NCBI RefSeq assembly: GCF_041381155.1
Contig: NC_091134.1
Coordinates: 58,311,467 to 58,375,466, forward strand
Length of the DNA: 64,000 bases
Origin: Argopecten irradians
Taxonomy: Eukaryota; Mollusca; Bivalvia; Pectinida; Pectinidae
Direction of reading: 5' to 3'
Each line of letters opens with the position of its first letter. Position 1 is the first letter of the stretch. Shown here piece after piece: positions 14,401-26,279 of this stretch. The notes under the pieces are model-generated. The model was not told where the DNA came from and made no database searches. It saw only the letters and a program-made list of their open reading frames with translations. The position numbers and the translations under genes were made by a program.

Positions 14401-17400
14401 GACCCTGGGGTCTCACGTTTCCCCCTGGGGAGAGGGTCAAGTTTACTATAGTTTATATTGGGAAAACACATTTATGAACATTGTTTGCTCAATTTTCATT
14501 GGAAACGAGTCAAACTTGGTTAGAATTATTAGCCTGAGATAGCATTTTAATATCATATCCATATTGGTCCAGGCCGACCCTCTGGGGGCAGAGGGGCGGG
14601 GCCAAAAAAGGTCAAATAGGCTAAAACTTCAAAAATATTCTTTTAAAATTCTGGAAATGGTGTAATCAAATACACTTTATAGATGAAAAGGTCTTAAAGT
14701 TTGTTTATAAAAATTGTAAATTATATGACCCTGGGGTGTCCTGTTTCCCCTTGGGGAGGGGGTCAAGTTTACTATAGTTTATATAGGAAAAACACATTAA
14801 TGAGCATTTTTTGCTCAATTTTCATAGGAAATGAGTCAAACTTGGTTAGAATTATTAGCCTGAGATAGCATTTTAATATCATATCCACATTGGTCCTGGC
14901 CGACACCCTGGGGGCAGAGGGGCGGGGCTATAAAAGGTCAAATAGGCTAAAACTATAAAAATATTCTTTTAAAATTCTGGAAATGGTATAATCAAATACA
15001 CTTTATAGATGAAAAGGCTTAAAGTTTGTTTATAAAAATTGTAAATTATATGACCCTGGGGTGTCCTGTTTCCCCTTGGGGAGGGGGTCAAGTTTACTTT
15101 AGTTTATATAGGAAAAACACATTAATGAGCATTTTTTGCTCAATTTTCATAGGAAATGAGTCAAACTTGGTTAGAATTATTAGCCTGAGATAGCATTTTA
15201 ATATCATATCCACATTGGTCCTAGCCGACCATTTGAATATCATATCCACATTGGTCCTGGCCGACCCCCTGGGGGCAGAGGGGCGGGGCAAAAAAAGGGG
15301 TCAAATAGGCTAAAACTCCAAAAATCTTCTAAAATTCTGGATATAGCAGAATCAAATAATTATAGATGGAAAGGTCTTAAGGTGTTTTATAAGAATTGTG
15401 AATTATATGACCTTGGGGTCTCACGTTACCCCCTGGGGAGGGGTCAAGTTTACTTAAGTTTATATAGGAAAAACATATTTGTGAACATTATTTGCCCAAT
15501 TTTCATAGGAAATTAGTCAAACTTGATTAGAATTATAAGCCTAAGATATAGCATTTAAACATCCATATCCGTCCTCGATGACCCCCTGGGGGACTAGAGG
15601 GGCAGGACCAAACAGGGTCAAAATGATTAAAATTTCAAAAAATACCTCCAAGTTCACAGGTTTAATGGAAGCAAATACTCTTCATAGTCTTAAAAGTCAA
15701 ATTTATAAATCACTGACCAACTTCAAGGCCCAGCATATAGTGTTTATATGTCTTTAATTAGTTTCATTATTTGTTTCATTACATATTCTAACTCAGGTGA
15801 CCGTTAAGGCCCATGGGCCTCTTGTTTAGAAAATGTGAATCTTTTTAATTTTTACATACACAGATTTTCTCATCTTGACAGAGGAGACCTTATAAGGATA
15901 CTTCTGCTTTAAAGATAAAATAGACCTCACCACAGCCTAATGTTGGTTCTCTATATATGCTGTAATTATGCATTTTCCTCTCAAACATTTTGCATTTAGA
16001 TGGCTTTTAACTCTTTTATCAATCAGAAATCATGCATACACTTAATTATTGGTTTGAATGTTTTAAGATAAATTTTGATGTTCCGTTTTTAACATGATAT
16101 GTGTTATTCTTATGTCAATGTTAATTATCCCAAACTAATGGATAGAAATACTTGGTATTTGATTTCAGGGGAAGGACAGTTTGGCAAAGTATTCTCAGCC
16201 GTCAACATGGACAGTGGTGAACTGATGGCTATGAAAGAGGTGAGTTCATGTTTTTGCCCCAGGCCCTACAGTTAGAGTGTTAAAATTGTTCCTGCTGTCC
16301 CTATAGCTATTGCATGATCGTAAAAGGCGACTTGATTTAGGATCTTTTCTTTCTTTCTAATTTTACTTTCTTCTTCCTAATGTCTCCCTTGACACCGCCT
16401 TACTTTTGGCCTTTGGTTGAGCGCTCGCCTATGAGGAAGGCTCTGGGTTCTGTCCCCTGGCAGAGATGCACCATCTATAAAAGTGATAGTTTCTGCTCCT
16501 GCCTAGCGCTCAGCATACCGGGAGTGAAACAACTGGTTCACTCGTTGTCAGTATGATGTGACCAGGTGGGGTGTGTTGCTTGGTGTCTTCGGCGGCATGC
16601 TTCAGTGATAAAAGGGCAACAGTTTCACTATACAAGAAGACACAACACAAATATATACGTTTTAATATGTTACCTCCTGTTCCATTCGGTCATTTTCCGA
16701 TTTTTTATGTTTTCTGTTTTATTGTTTTAGTCCTGACTTAATTAATTATTTCTAATTAATAATGAAATGTTTTTTCACAGATGAAGTTTCAGATCAATGA
16801 CCACCAAGCTCTAAAGGAAATAGCAGATGAAATTACGCTGTTTGAAGGAATACTTCACCCAAACCTCGTAAAATATTACGGGGTGGAAGTTCACAGGGTC
16901 AGTAAAATTCAAAATGTAAAATTTAGACAAATCTTTTATCTCAAGAATCACCCATATACACAATCTGTGTAAAAAGTCTGTAAAGATGTATCAAGTATGC
17001 TATTGGTAATATTTTCTTTCTGAATATAAAACATTTGAGCAGATTCTTATAAATTCCTCCATTCCATTTTGAAGGACTTTTACTATAAGCTTTCAATATG
17101 AGCTTGTCTGATGTGGAGTAACATTAGACTGTGTGTTTTAGGATGAGATGTTGGTGTTTATGGAGTATTGTGATCGAGGAACATTAGAAGAAGCAGCAAG
17201 GATGGGCCTTCCTGAATCGCTGATCCGTATCTACACCAAAGAGATTCTATTGGCTGTTAACCATCTCCATGACAACAACATTGTACATAGAGATATCAAA
17301 GGTGAAAAAAAAGAATAAACTTTAGAGGAAGCCAATGTAGTTTTGCTGGAAAAATATATAATAGATCAAGACTACTTCGATTTAAATTATGTTTTGAGAG

Positions 17401-20400
17401 TAAATTTAGCATTAAGATAATTCTACTTAGCTTTTAGCCTACTGAATTGATAGTTTGTAGTTTCTTAGAGGAAAAGAATTGGAAGGGACAGAAAAGACAC
17501 ATTTTTCATAGGTTTAATATACAGGTAAACCACTTTAACTTGAACTGCAGGGGACCCAGTTAATAGTTTGAGGAATACAGGGTATTCAAGTCATCAGAGG
17601 TTGGCCATCCAGTCAAAAACTAGAATATCAAATTACAATAAACCATGCATGTAATTGACATTTGAATTTCAGTGTTTTACTTACAGAATTTTGTTTATTT
17701 ATAAAAGTGGGTTTCAACTGTTATACATGTAATAATATCAGATAGAAATGGATTAAAATGCACATGAAAAGTGTTGGGTTGACAAAACAATCTAAAGGGC
17801 CAACCACCTGATCTATGAATAAATGGTTTAAATACTATGTATTTGAAGGAAACAGGATATATGTCTGTTTGAGGAATAAAGGGGATAGTGTTTTGAGCTA
17901 TCCGGGGTTTAGTTACATTTATGGAAATTTAGTTCGAGTTAGAGAGTTTATACTGTACTTTTGTTAGACAATGATGCTTTATCATTCAGGTGCCAATATT
18001 TTTCTGACATCGAGCGGTTGTCTAAAGCTGGGAGATTTTGGTTGTTCAGCCAAGTTAAAGAGTCATACAACCATGCCTGGAGAGTTCAACAATTTGGTCG
18101 GAACTACAGGTAACCATGATTATAATTATCTATTTGAAATATTTTAAAAGTATTTACGATTTTATTTTTTGTGAGTTTGACAAAGCTAAATATGTCAGTG
18201 GAGTTGTATGTACATGTATATAAAATGGTTGTTAATTATCTTGATGATTTGTTTTAAGTTAAACTTTAATGTTATTTCCAGCTTACATGTCGCCAGAGGT
18301 GATAACCAAAGTCGGTCACGGGAGAGCTGCAGATATCTGGAGTTTAGGCTGTGTAGTCATTGAAATCTTCACAGGAAAGGTAACAGATAATGATAAGGAT
18401 AACCTGGATTTACTACCTCAAGTTATATGAAGTTTAAAATGATTTCCAATGCACTTTTTAAGAAAAACCACACAATAGCAGTAATTTGCTTTTGATGGAT
18501 GTTTATAGTTTGTTGATTGATTATCTAACATCTCATCTGATGAAGTCATGAGTAACTAATGAACTATAAGGTATTTCATAATAATTATGTTAAAGGGACA
18601 ATTCAGGCTAAAAGAACATTAAAATTTGTACATATATCGTAAAAAACCAAGTTCTAATGGAAATTAGATCAGTCAGTTTTACTGTGATATGCCTGAAAAG
18701 CCCATGGGGGTGACATGTGTATAGATGTTCAAACTCGCTCGCAGTCCGCCATTACACATTTTGGTCGAACTTCTTGTATGCCGAACCCTGTCCCTTGCTC
18801 GCAGAGTAATGCAACTGTTGTCTAGAACTTCTCAAATCGCTCTGACAGTAGTATGTTTACCTTATTAGGGGAATTATCTTGTCTAAAAATCATTTTATCA
18901 CATTCTCAATGGTTATGTAGTTTATTTGTTTAACGTGCGTGACTTTGGCTCTGGTATGGGTACAGCGTCCATATTGTACCTGCTTAATGGTATTGATCAA
19001 CCATTTGATATTTCAACGATATTAATTAAAATACTTAACAATGTCCTGGAATTTGTCATAAGAAATGTAGAACAATACATTTATGCTATATTTTGCTTCT
19101 TGGTTATGTAAAAGTGAATTGTACCTTTAATGAAAGATAAGTTAGTGAAGCAAATTCCTATAAGTGCACCATTTACTTAGAGGCTCATTTTATGCCATTG
19201 TCACATCCATTTCAGATGTGATATGAAGGAATTCATGTCTTACAAACATTTATAGTTAAATAGGTATGTTCGTTTTAAATATGCTTGTATTTAGATATTT
19301 AGTGTTAATTGTATATTTTGTATATTTCAGAGGCCATGGCATGAGTTTGACAACAACTTCCAGATTATGTTTAAAGTTGGCATGGGAGGCACACCTGCAA
19401 TCCCGGAAAAGTTGAGCGAGGAGGGCAAAGAATTCCTCTCCTTCTGTTTTGTCCAGGACCCCACGGAGAGGGCAACTGCTGGCTTCCTTGTTGACCACGC
19501 CTTTGTAAAGGTCTGATAATGCATAACAATACAGACACAGTAGGTTCAATTTCTTTATCAAAAGTGTGCTGTGCTGACTTTATTACAATTTCCTTATCAA
19601 AAGTGTGCTGTGCTAACTTAATTTTCTTGCCTAATTTTTAACTCACAAGGCTTTGCATACTTCTAGATTTCTACTTCTGTTTTGTGTTCTAATACACAAA
19701 ATCACATTTTTCGTCAAGGTGAAGTGATTTCTGGTGAAGGTCATTATATTGTAATAGTTAGCTGGAAATGATGGTTGACATGGATTGTCATTAACTTGTT
19801 TACTATTCTTTAAAGAGCAATTAAAAATACTAATCTATTGTCATTCAATTTTATCATAACAAAACTCCACACACAGTCACTAAGTAAGGACTCTGTTGTC
19901 ACACATCCTTAATGTCACAACAAAACTCCACACACTAAGTAAAGACTCTGTTGTCACACATCCTTAATGTCACAACAAAACTCCACACACTAAGTAAAGA
20001 CTCTGTTGTCACACATCCTTAATGTCACAACAAAACTCCACACACTAAGTAAAGACTCTGTTGTCACACATCCTTAATGTCACAACAAAACTCCACACAC
20101 TAAGTAACCTAACTCTGTTGTCACACATCCTTAATGTCACAACAAAACTCCACACACTAAGTAAAGACTCTGTTGTCACACATCCTTAATGTCACAACAA
20201 AACTCCACACACTAAGTAAAGACTCTGTTGTCACACATCCTTAATGTCACAACAAAACTCCACACACTAAGTAAAGACTCTGTTGTCACACATCCTTAAT
20301 GTCACAACAAAACTCCACACACTAAGTAACCACTCTGTTGTCACACATCCTTAATGTCACAACAAAACTCCACACACTAAGTTACCACTCTGTTGTCACA

Positions 20401-23400
20401 CATCCTTAATGTCACAACAAAACTCCACAAACTAAGTAACCACTCTGTTGTCACACATCCTTAATGTCACAACAAAACTCCACACACTAAGTTACCACTC
20501 TGTTGTCATCCTTAATGTCACAACAAAACTCCACAAACTAAGTAACCACTCTGTTGTCACACATCCTTAATGTCACAACAAAACTCCACACACTAAGTAA
20601 CCACTCTGTTGTCACACATCCTTAATGTCACAACAAAACTCCACAAACTAAGTAACCACTCTGTTGTCACACATCCTTAATGTCACACAACAAAACTCCA
20701 CACACTAAGTAACCACTCTGTTGTCACACATCCTTAATGTCACAACAAAACTCCACACACTAAGTAACCACTCTGTTGTCACACATCCTTAATGTCACAA
20801 CAAAACTCCACACACTAAGTAACCACTCTGTTGTCACACATCCTTAATGTCACAACAAAACTCCACACACTAAGTAACAACTCTGTTGTCACACATCCTT
20901 AATGTCACAACAAAACTCCACACACTAAGTTACCACTCTGTTGTCACACATCCTTAATGTCACAACAAAACTCCACACACTAAGTTACCACTCTGTTGTC
21001 ACACATCCTTAATGTCACAACAAAACTCCACAAACTAAGTAACCACTCTGTTGTCACACATCCTTAATGTCACAACAAAACTCCACACACTAAGTAACCA
21101 CTCTGTTGTCACACATCCTTAATGTCACAACAAAACTCCACACACTAAGTTACCACTCTGTTGTCATCCTTAATGTCACAACAAAACTCCACACACTAAG
21201 TAACCACTCTGTTGTCACACATCCTTAATGTCACAACAAAACTCCACACACTAAGTTACCACTCTGTTGTCATCCTTAATGTCACAACAAAACTCCACAC
21301 ACTAAGTAACAACTCTGTTGTCACACATCCTTAATGTCACAACAAAACTCCACACACTCAGTAACAACTCTGTTGTCACACATCCTTAATGTCACAACAA
21401 AACTCCACAAACTAAGTAACCACTCTGTTGTCACACATCCTTAATGTCACAACAAAACTCCACACACACTCAGTAACCACTCTGTTGTCACACATCCTTA
21501 ATGTCACAACAAAACTCCACACACTAAGTAACCACTCTGTTGTCACACATCCTTAATGTCACAACAAAACTCCACAAACTAAGTAACCACTCTGTTGTCA
21601 CACATCCTTAATGTCACAACAAAACTCCACACACTCAGTAACCACTCTGTTGTCACACATCCTTAATGTCACAACAAACTCCACAACTAGTAACCACTCT
21701 GTTGTCACACACTTAATGTCACAACAAAACTCCACACACTAAGTAACCACTCTGTTGTCACACATCCTTAATGTCACAACAAAACTCCACAAACTAAGTA
21801 ACACCACTCTGTTGTCACACATCCTTAATGTCACAACAAAACTCCACACACTAAGTAACCACTCTGTTGTCACACATCCTTAATGTCACAACAAAACTCC
21901 ACACACTCAGTAACCACTCTGTTGTCACACATCCTTAATGTCACAACAAAACTCCACACACTCAGTAACCACTCTGTTGTCACACATCCTTAATGTCACA
22001 ACAAAACTCCACACACTCAGTAACCACTCTGTTGTCACACATCCTTAATGTCACAACAAAACTCCACACACTCAGTAACAACTCTGTTGTCACACATCCT
22101 TAATGTCACAACAAAACTCACACACTAAGTAACCACTCTGTTGTCACACATCCTTAATGTCACAACAAAACTCCACACACTAAGTAACCACTCTGTTGTC
22201 ACACATCCTTAATGTCACAACAAAACTCCACAAACTAAGTAACCACTCTGTTGTCACAATCCTTAATGTCACAACAAAACTCCACACACTCAGTAACCAC
22301 TCTGTTGTCACACATCCTTAATGTCACAACAAAACTCCACACACTCAGTAACCACTCTGTTGTCACACATCCTTAATGTCACAACAAAACTCCACACACA
22401 CTCAGTAACAACTCTGTTGTCACACATCCTTAATGTCACAACAAAACTCCACACACTCAGTAACCACTCTGTTGTCACACATCCTTAATGTCACAACAAA
22501 ACTCCACACACTAAGTAAAGACTCTGTTGTCACACATCCTTAATGTCACAACAAAACTCCACACACTAAGTAAAGACTCTGTTGTCACACATCCTTAATG
22601 TCACAACAAACTCCACACACTCAGTAACAACTCTGTTGTCACACATCCTTAATGTCACAACAAAACTCCACACACTAAGTAACCACTCTGTTGTCACACA
22701 TCCTTAATGTCACAACAAAACTCCACACACTAAGTTACCACTCTGTTGTCACACATCCTTAATGTCACAACAAAACTCCACACACTCAGTAACAACTCTG
22801 TTGTCACACATCCTTAATGTCACAACAAAACTCCACACACTAAGTTACCACTCTGTTGTCACACATCCTTAATGTCACAACAAAACTCCACAAACTAAGT
22901 AACCACTCTGTTGTCACACATCCTTAATGTCACAACAAAACTCTGTTGTCACACATCCTTAATGTCACAACAAAACTCCACACACTCAGTAACAACTCTG
23001 TTGTCACACATCCTTAATGTCACAACAAAACTCCACACACTCAGTAACAACTCTGTTGTCACACATCCTTAATGTCACAACAAAACTCCACACACTAAGT
23101 AACCACTCTGTTGTCACACATCCTTAATGTCACAACAAAACTCCACAAACTAAGTAACCACTCTGTTGTCACACATCCTTAATGTCACAACAAAACTCCA
23201 CACACTAAGTTACCACTCTGTTGTCATCCTTAATGTCACAACAAAACTCCACAAACTAAGTAACCACTCTGTTGTCACACATCCTTAATGTCACAACAAA
23301 ACTCCACACACTAAGTAAAGACTCTGTTGTCACACATCCTTAATGTCACAGAAATTGGAATATATTGTGATTCTTTTGTTGAGCCTTAAATTAGAAAATG

Positions 23401-23634
23401 CAAATATAATCAAAAGTAACAAGTAGTTAAATTGGTTTGAATGATTAATTTATTATTTATATTTAAATTCAAATTTTTAATTCATCACTTAGAGGTTTCT
23501 TGTTGAAAATGCTATTCCCTTGATTAAATTTTGTAGACAAATGACAGTTGTGACTCTTGTATATGTTACAGGTTGACATACAAGAAATGGCTTCTCATGA
23601 ACGGACAGAAGAAAGTGAATCTCCATTGGTATGA
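2421..23634 (+). CDS. MAP3K4: MAP3K4 (MEKK4) MAP kinase kinase kinase, 3' portion
   Basis: This serine/threonine kinase phosphorylates MAP2Ks of the p38/JNK stress pathways in the cytosol. Eighteen exons with AG/GT borders and consistent phase can be read: 2421-2672, 3102-3201, 4870-4953, 5361-5630, 6058-6207, 6720-6881, 7123-7337, 7826-7907, 8132-8213, 8893-9060, 10849-10953, 11797-12003, 16169-16239, 16781-16897, 17142-17301, 17990-18109, 18282-18379 and 19331-19510, followed by the terminal exon 23572-23634. The regulatory part shows MEKK4-typical strings ([38 protein letters not shown]). The C-terminal kinase has [26 protein letters not shown] and [12 protein letters not shown], and ends shortly after the domain, as in vertebrate MAP3K4. 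The 5' exons lie outside the window. Exon 2421-2672 carries an Asp-rich run coded by GAT/GAC triplets. The exon 19510 donor (GTCTGA) is a weak GT site. Confidence 0.93.
2515..2578 (+). repeat. Coding GAT/GAC triplet run (Asp/Glu tract)
   Basis: Within the first visible MAP3K4 exon a run of GAT, GAC and GAA triplets encodes an acidic stretch of about twenty residues, followed by more Asp/Glu/Asn-rich sequence. The mix of GAT and GAC looks like an interrupted trinucleotide repeat. It sits in a presumably disordered linker just before the conserved [15 protein letters not shown] segment. Confidence 0.85.
3225..4760. mobile_element. TIR DNA element with internal tandem duplication
   Basis: The ends CTAGTATAGCGGACC (3294-3308, again at 3961-3975) and GGTCCGCTATACTAG (4746-4760) are exact inverted repeats. 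If CTAG is the target duplication, the TIR is TATAGCGGACC. A block of about 670 bp is present twice (about 3225-3885 and 3892-4607). It includes about 70 bp of host intron left of the TIR, so the duplication happened after insertion. Copy 2 has about 57 bp (4071-4130) missing from copy 1. Each copy carries a short open frame ending in the residues [10 protein letters not shown] that I do not recognise. No transposase motif is visible, so it is probably non-autonomous. It lies in a MAP3K4 intron. Confidence 0.75.
5628..5806 (+). repeat. Direct duplication covering a MAP3K4 splice donor
   Basis: The last bases of exon 5361-5630 plus the donor (GAGGTATATATTTTGGTC) and about 75 bp of intron are repeated once, 95 bp downstream (donor copy at 5726). 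The copies differ by scattered substitutions and a small indel. Using the second donor would add 95 nt and bring in an in-frame TGA. Confidence 0.85.
6605..6700 (+). repeat. SINE 3' tail fragment with (CAAA)n
   Basis: The stretch CCCTAAATGACCTTAGTTG, a GTCGTAAACCTC block and a run of CAAA units resemble the 3' tail of the full SINE at 7577-7802. Only the tail is seen. Confidence 0.6.
7577..7802 (+). mobile_element. tRNA-headed SINE with target duplication
   Basis: The head looks like a tRNA-Leu/Ser-type gene: an A box TGGCCGAGTGGTTA near 7588 and a B-box-like AAGTTCATTCCC near 7648. A non-tRNA body follows (TCGGTGGTTTTTCTCTGAG, TCCTCCACCAATAAACCTG), then an AT-rich tail ending in ACCAAAA. 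The element is flanked by TAAAAACA at 7569-7576 and 7803-7810, the target-site duplication expected of LINE-mobilised SINEs. The family is common in molluscs; I do not assert a name. It lies in a MAP3K4 intron. Confidence 0.8.
8406..8745 (+). mobile_element. Truncated copy of tandem-cored element (type A2)
   Basis: The left end reads TTTAG, then a perfect hairpin GGTCAGATGACC, then a TCATCATG..GTC block, followed by a single core unit (GATCCTGGCATGGTACTGAC, CACATTTTGAACTTCTTCTC). This matches the array at 43278-45489. The last part (CAATTTCCTATA) matches sequence near that element's right end, but the terminal hairpin and CTTGTT are missing. It lies in the MAP3K4 intron before exon 8893. Confidence 0.75.
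9061..10848. other. MAP3K4 intron, no feature recognised
   Basis: This is AT-rich intronic sequence with short A-runs. No coding exon, RNA gene or clear repeat structure was seen. Confidence 0.6.
12084..15827 (+). mobile_element. Large tandem-cored dispersed element (type A1)
   Basis: The left end at 12085 has TTTTTTAG and an imperfect hairpin (TCACCTGAGA / TCTCAAGTGA), then AATCGCCTTTTGTCCGT and a GTCGTGCG-rich stretch. The core is about ten units of roughly 325 bp, each with GACCCTGGGGTCTC, GGGAAAACACAT, a GGGGCGGGG block and TCAAATAGGCTAAAAC. Unit identity is high in the middle and falls toward the right. The right end is GGTGACCGTTAAGG, a palindrome AGGCCCATGGGCCT, then CTTGTTT at 15827. 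There are no ORFs of note. A segment of about 640 bp including the GTCGTGCG block is duplicated (12160 versus 12800). The hairpins and CTTGTT end suggest a non-autonomous Helentron/rolling-circle type (inference). Confidence 0.8.
16169..23634 (+). CDS. MAP3K4: MAP3K4 protein kinase domain exons
   Basis: This is the catalytic part of the gene above; the linker exon 11797-12003 ends in [12 protein letters not shown]. The glycine loop spans the junction to 16169 (GEGQFGKV). The lysine is in MAMKEM at 16230-16239 and the next exon. The hinge is [13 protein letters not shown] in 17142-17301. The catalytic loop HRDIKGANIF crosses the 17301/17990 junction. DFG and the activation segment lie in 17990-18109, and the APE-equivalent (MSPEV) in 18282-18379. 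The key catalytic residues appear present, so an active kinase is expected. The intron before 16169 is stretched by a 3.7-kb repeat element and the last intron by a 3.5-kb minisatellite. Confidence 0.92.
16263..16650 (+). mobile_element. Composite tRNA-derived SINE
   Basis: The first part contains GCATGATCGTAAAAGGCGAC and a TTTCTTTCTTT stretch. It is followed by a tRNA-like head (A box TGGTTGAGCGCTCGCC, B-box-like GGTTCTGTCCCC) and a body with GACCAGGTGGGGTGTGTTG, GTCTTCGGCGGCATGCTTC and a tail AAGAAGACACAACAC. These blocks recur in bivalve genomes. It lies in the MAP3K4 intron between 16239 and 16781. No target duplication was identified. Confidence 0.7.
17520..17957. mobile_element. MITE with TA-type ends
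   Basis: The left end TACAGGTAAACCACTTTAAC and the right end (read on the minus strand) TACAGTATAAACTCTCTAAC are imperfect inverted repeats that continue with CTTGAACT / CTCGAACT. The body of about 440 bp has no coding capacity. The terminal TA fits a Tc1/mariner-style target duplication. It lies in a MAP3K4 intron. Confidence 0.65.
18590..19130. mobile_element. TTAA-flanked MITE
   Basis: TTAA at 18590-18593 and 19127-19130 flank inverted ends AGGGACAATTCA and TGAATTGTACCT (one mismatch). The body is 533 bp with no transposase; a 61-codon open frame inside is not convincing. A TTAA target with short TIRs suggests a piggyBac- or Kolobok-mobilised non-autonomous element. It lies in the MAP3K4 intron between 18379 and 19331. 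Confidence 0.75.
19865..23350. repeat. 55-bp minisatellite, about 63 copies
   Basis: Highly homogeneous tandem array of a 55-bp unit (for example CACAACAAAACTCCACACAC, TAAGTAACCACTCTGTTG, TCACACATCCTTAATG). Recurrent variants are AAAGACTC versus ACCACTC, CTCAGTAAC versus CTAAGTTAC, and a 5-bp contraction (TTGTCATCC). The variants are interspersed, which suggests unequal exchange or gene-conversion-like spread. It occupies most of the last MAP3K4 intron. Confidence 0.97.
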
Positions 23635-24900
23635 CGCCGCCAGTAAAGCATGAATGGACGCCATTGGAATGATGACAATGCCAATAGCTGCACTGATCTC
23701 TGGTGAAATGATGTCATGACTGACGGCCATTTCTTACGAAGTTATATATATGTGGTCCTGTAGGCTTTCACATACATTTCAAACATGTTGAAATTTTACC
23801 TGTGAAGAAAGCACTTAACGTCATTCAACAAGTCAAAATGTCATGAAATGTTTTAAACATTAGCCGTGACCAAACTTATGTGATATAGTAATATTGCCCA
23901 AAGACATGAATAGGCCATCGTGATATTAGAAATAAGTGGCCTTTAACTCAAAATGAAATCATGTACAAATTGTAAAATATTTAATGTTAAGTTATCAATT
24001 GTATATAGTGCTGACCACCCGAGATGGACTTTGTGATATTTTATGGTGTTGTTGCCATAGCAACCATCTGATCTGTGATCTTCAAATTATTTTAGCTTTT
24101 TCCCCAAATGGTAGAACCAGGTTTTAAATTTAGAAAACCTAGATCTCTTATCTCAGCATATGATTTTGGAAGGTGTTACAGTGTTTTATGAAATCATTAA
24201 AAATTAACAGCGATCATTGTTGTACATAATGCAAGGTTTTGTGAAAACATGAAAAAAATGTTATTTTTGCTGAGTATTTTTGATGTGCTGTAATTCTCAC
24301 TTAGAAACAACAAAAAGGTTTGATCCTTTTAGTTTTAAATGATGTTTTTAATAGGCTTTTAAGGATAATTTCAAACATCAATCAATATGTAGAAATACTT
24401 TATACATGTAAACAGGAGGTGAGAGATATTGACAATCCAATGAATTCAAACACTTAATGAAGTACAGTTATGTGTATATGATGAGTACCACAAACCTGTC
24501 TCATTGAAGTGGGGTTCCATCTTCTGTAGAGCAACTATCATCCTTTATTAATGATTCTAATCTTCATTTTGGTTGTAAATGGTGGATAATTAAAAACTTT
24601 ATAAATTTAACCTCCAATGAAGGATTAAAGATGTTACTGGTAATGTGTATATTATTCCCACAAAACACATAAATCTCTTTTTCCAGCTTTGTATCCACTA
24701 TCCAAACTACATCAAGTGATAAAGATGTAGAAAATTAATAGATTCACACTTTGAAACATGAGAGAATGATATTCCTGTATCTGTTAAAATCCAGTTGTCG
24801 TAGTCATTGCTTTATTTTTTTGAGATAGTTAAGGTTATCATGTGATTTGGAATATTTTTAGCTTCCACCCATACATTTATCAAAAGACGATGGTTATGAA
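23635..24900 (+). other. MAP3K4: MAP3K4 3' UTR (probable)
   Basis: AT-rich sequence directly follows the MAP3K4 stop, without a competing ORF. Where the transcript ends cannot be decided by eye; several AATAAA-like sites exist downstream, including one near 30325. Confidence 0.45.
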
Positions 24901-25832
24901 GGACAGTTATTATTACAGCCGTGCTACCGCAACTGAAAACGACACGTGTATATAAACCCCTACCGCTCTACCACTGACTTGTATCGATGTATTGAATGAG
25001 TGTTCTGTAGCCGTGTTATTTATAGACTCGAGTACTGTCGCCAAATCCACATGTAAATTGGTACTGGATGCTACGCTCCGGCCTCTCGTCCAACTTAACG
25101 AAACTGAATGGCTAGTTAGCTTAACCGTTCTATATATCATCAACAATGCATCTGTATCTACTTAAAGACAAAACAAATATTCTCCGAATTGCATCAACAT
25201 TCACTTGACTAGTATGTCTTTACTGAAATGTTCTAAAAATGCACATATGAAAGAAAAAAATGTCCTCCTGCACATTTTTCTTACTCCATTTTAGAAAATT
25301 TTCCGCTGCGCGGAGCATTTCCTAAAACGTTCAAGCACGTAATGTTTAAACCTTTGATAAAAAGTCAATACACATGAACTAGATTAAAAATGTCCATCAA
25401 GGGATTCTACTATTTCAAAAAAATGTCTCTTAAAAGCTTAATTTGTTAATATGTATTAGCAAGACAATAAATTCATTATTATTTTGAGTTATACAACAAT
25501 ATGCCGATGGTGTGAAGTCGGTATGTTCAGATCGAGCAGGGTTGCATAATGATATGACAACATTCACAATTATGATTTCTAAGTGCAGGTAACTTTAAAT
25601 CGAATAATTACCATGTTAAGAACGCTTTAAAATCATAAAAATACATCGTAAAACTCATCTCAGCCATTCTAAATTGTAATACTTTTTTCCTGGGGACACC
25701 CCAGACCCCCAAACAACAAAAATATCGTGCCTTCGGCACTCACAAATTCATCAAAAAACTCTTCTCATCCGTTATAAATCGTAATAATTTTCCCGGAAAA
25801 AACCTCCAGACCCCCCAAACACCAAAAATGTC

Positions 25833-25853
25833 TCCCCCCCCCCCCCCCCCCCC
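25833..25853. repeat. Poly-C run
   Basis: About 20 consecutive C residues follow two imperfect copies of a CCCCAGACCCCCAAAC-type segment (25680-25830). The length is likely variable or uncertain in the assembly. Confidence 0.9.
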
Positions 25854-26133
25854 ATTAGGTTTCAATTTCCTACGCCACTGATATGAAACTCCTTATAGAT
25901 CTAGTAATGTTCATTTTGTAAGGAACTGCCATGTGTCCCGGCTGCAGGCCGTGTGCAAAAAGTCAAAACACAAGTGGGATTTGTAATATTATTGCAGCAA
26001 AACTAACAAGCTACAAGGTTAGTGGCATTTTTAACCGTACTGTTATATATAATTAGCCATCAGCTTGGATCTGGTTATGTACAAAATGAAGTGAGTTCAC
26101 TCACAATGTGATAATTGCAAGCCAACGTATCTG

Positions 26134-26279
26134 CTATCCGATATTGCTCTTTAAAGTTTGTTAATGATCTCAAACACACTAATAACTTATTGTGGCAATT
26201 TAGAAACTATCCGATATTGCTCTTTAAAGTTTGTTAATGATCTCAAACACACTAATAACGTATTTTGGCAATTTAGAAA
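26134..26279. repeat. 73-bp tandem duplication
   Basis: Two adjacent copies of a 73-bp segment beginning CTATCCGATATTGCTCTTTA differ at about two positions, so the duplication is recent. Confidence 0.9.

Noticed and set aside
18926-19111. 61-codon ORF in a MAP3K4 intron
   Set aside because: Lies inside the TTAA MITE and shows no transposase motif.
19865-23350. CRISPR-like regular array
   Set aside because: Units are contiguous, with no unique spacers, in a metazoan intron; it is a minisatellite.
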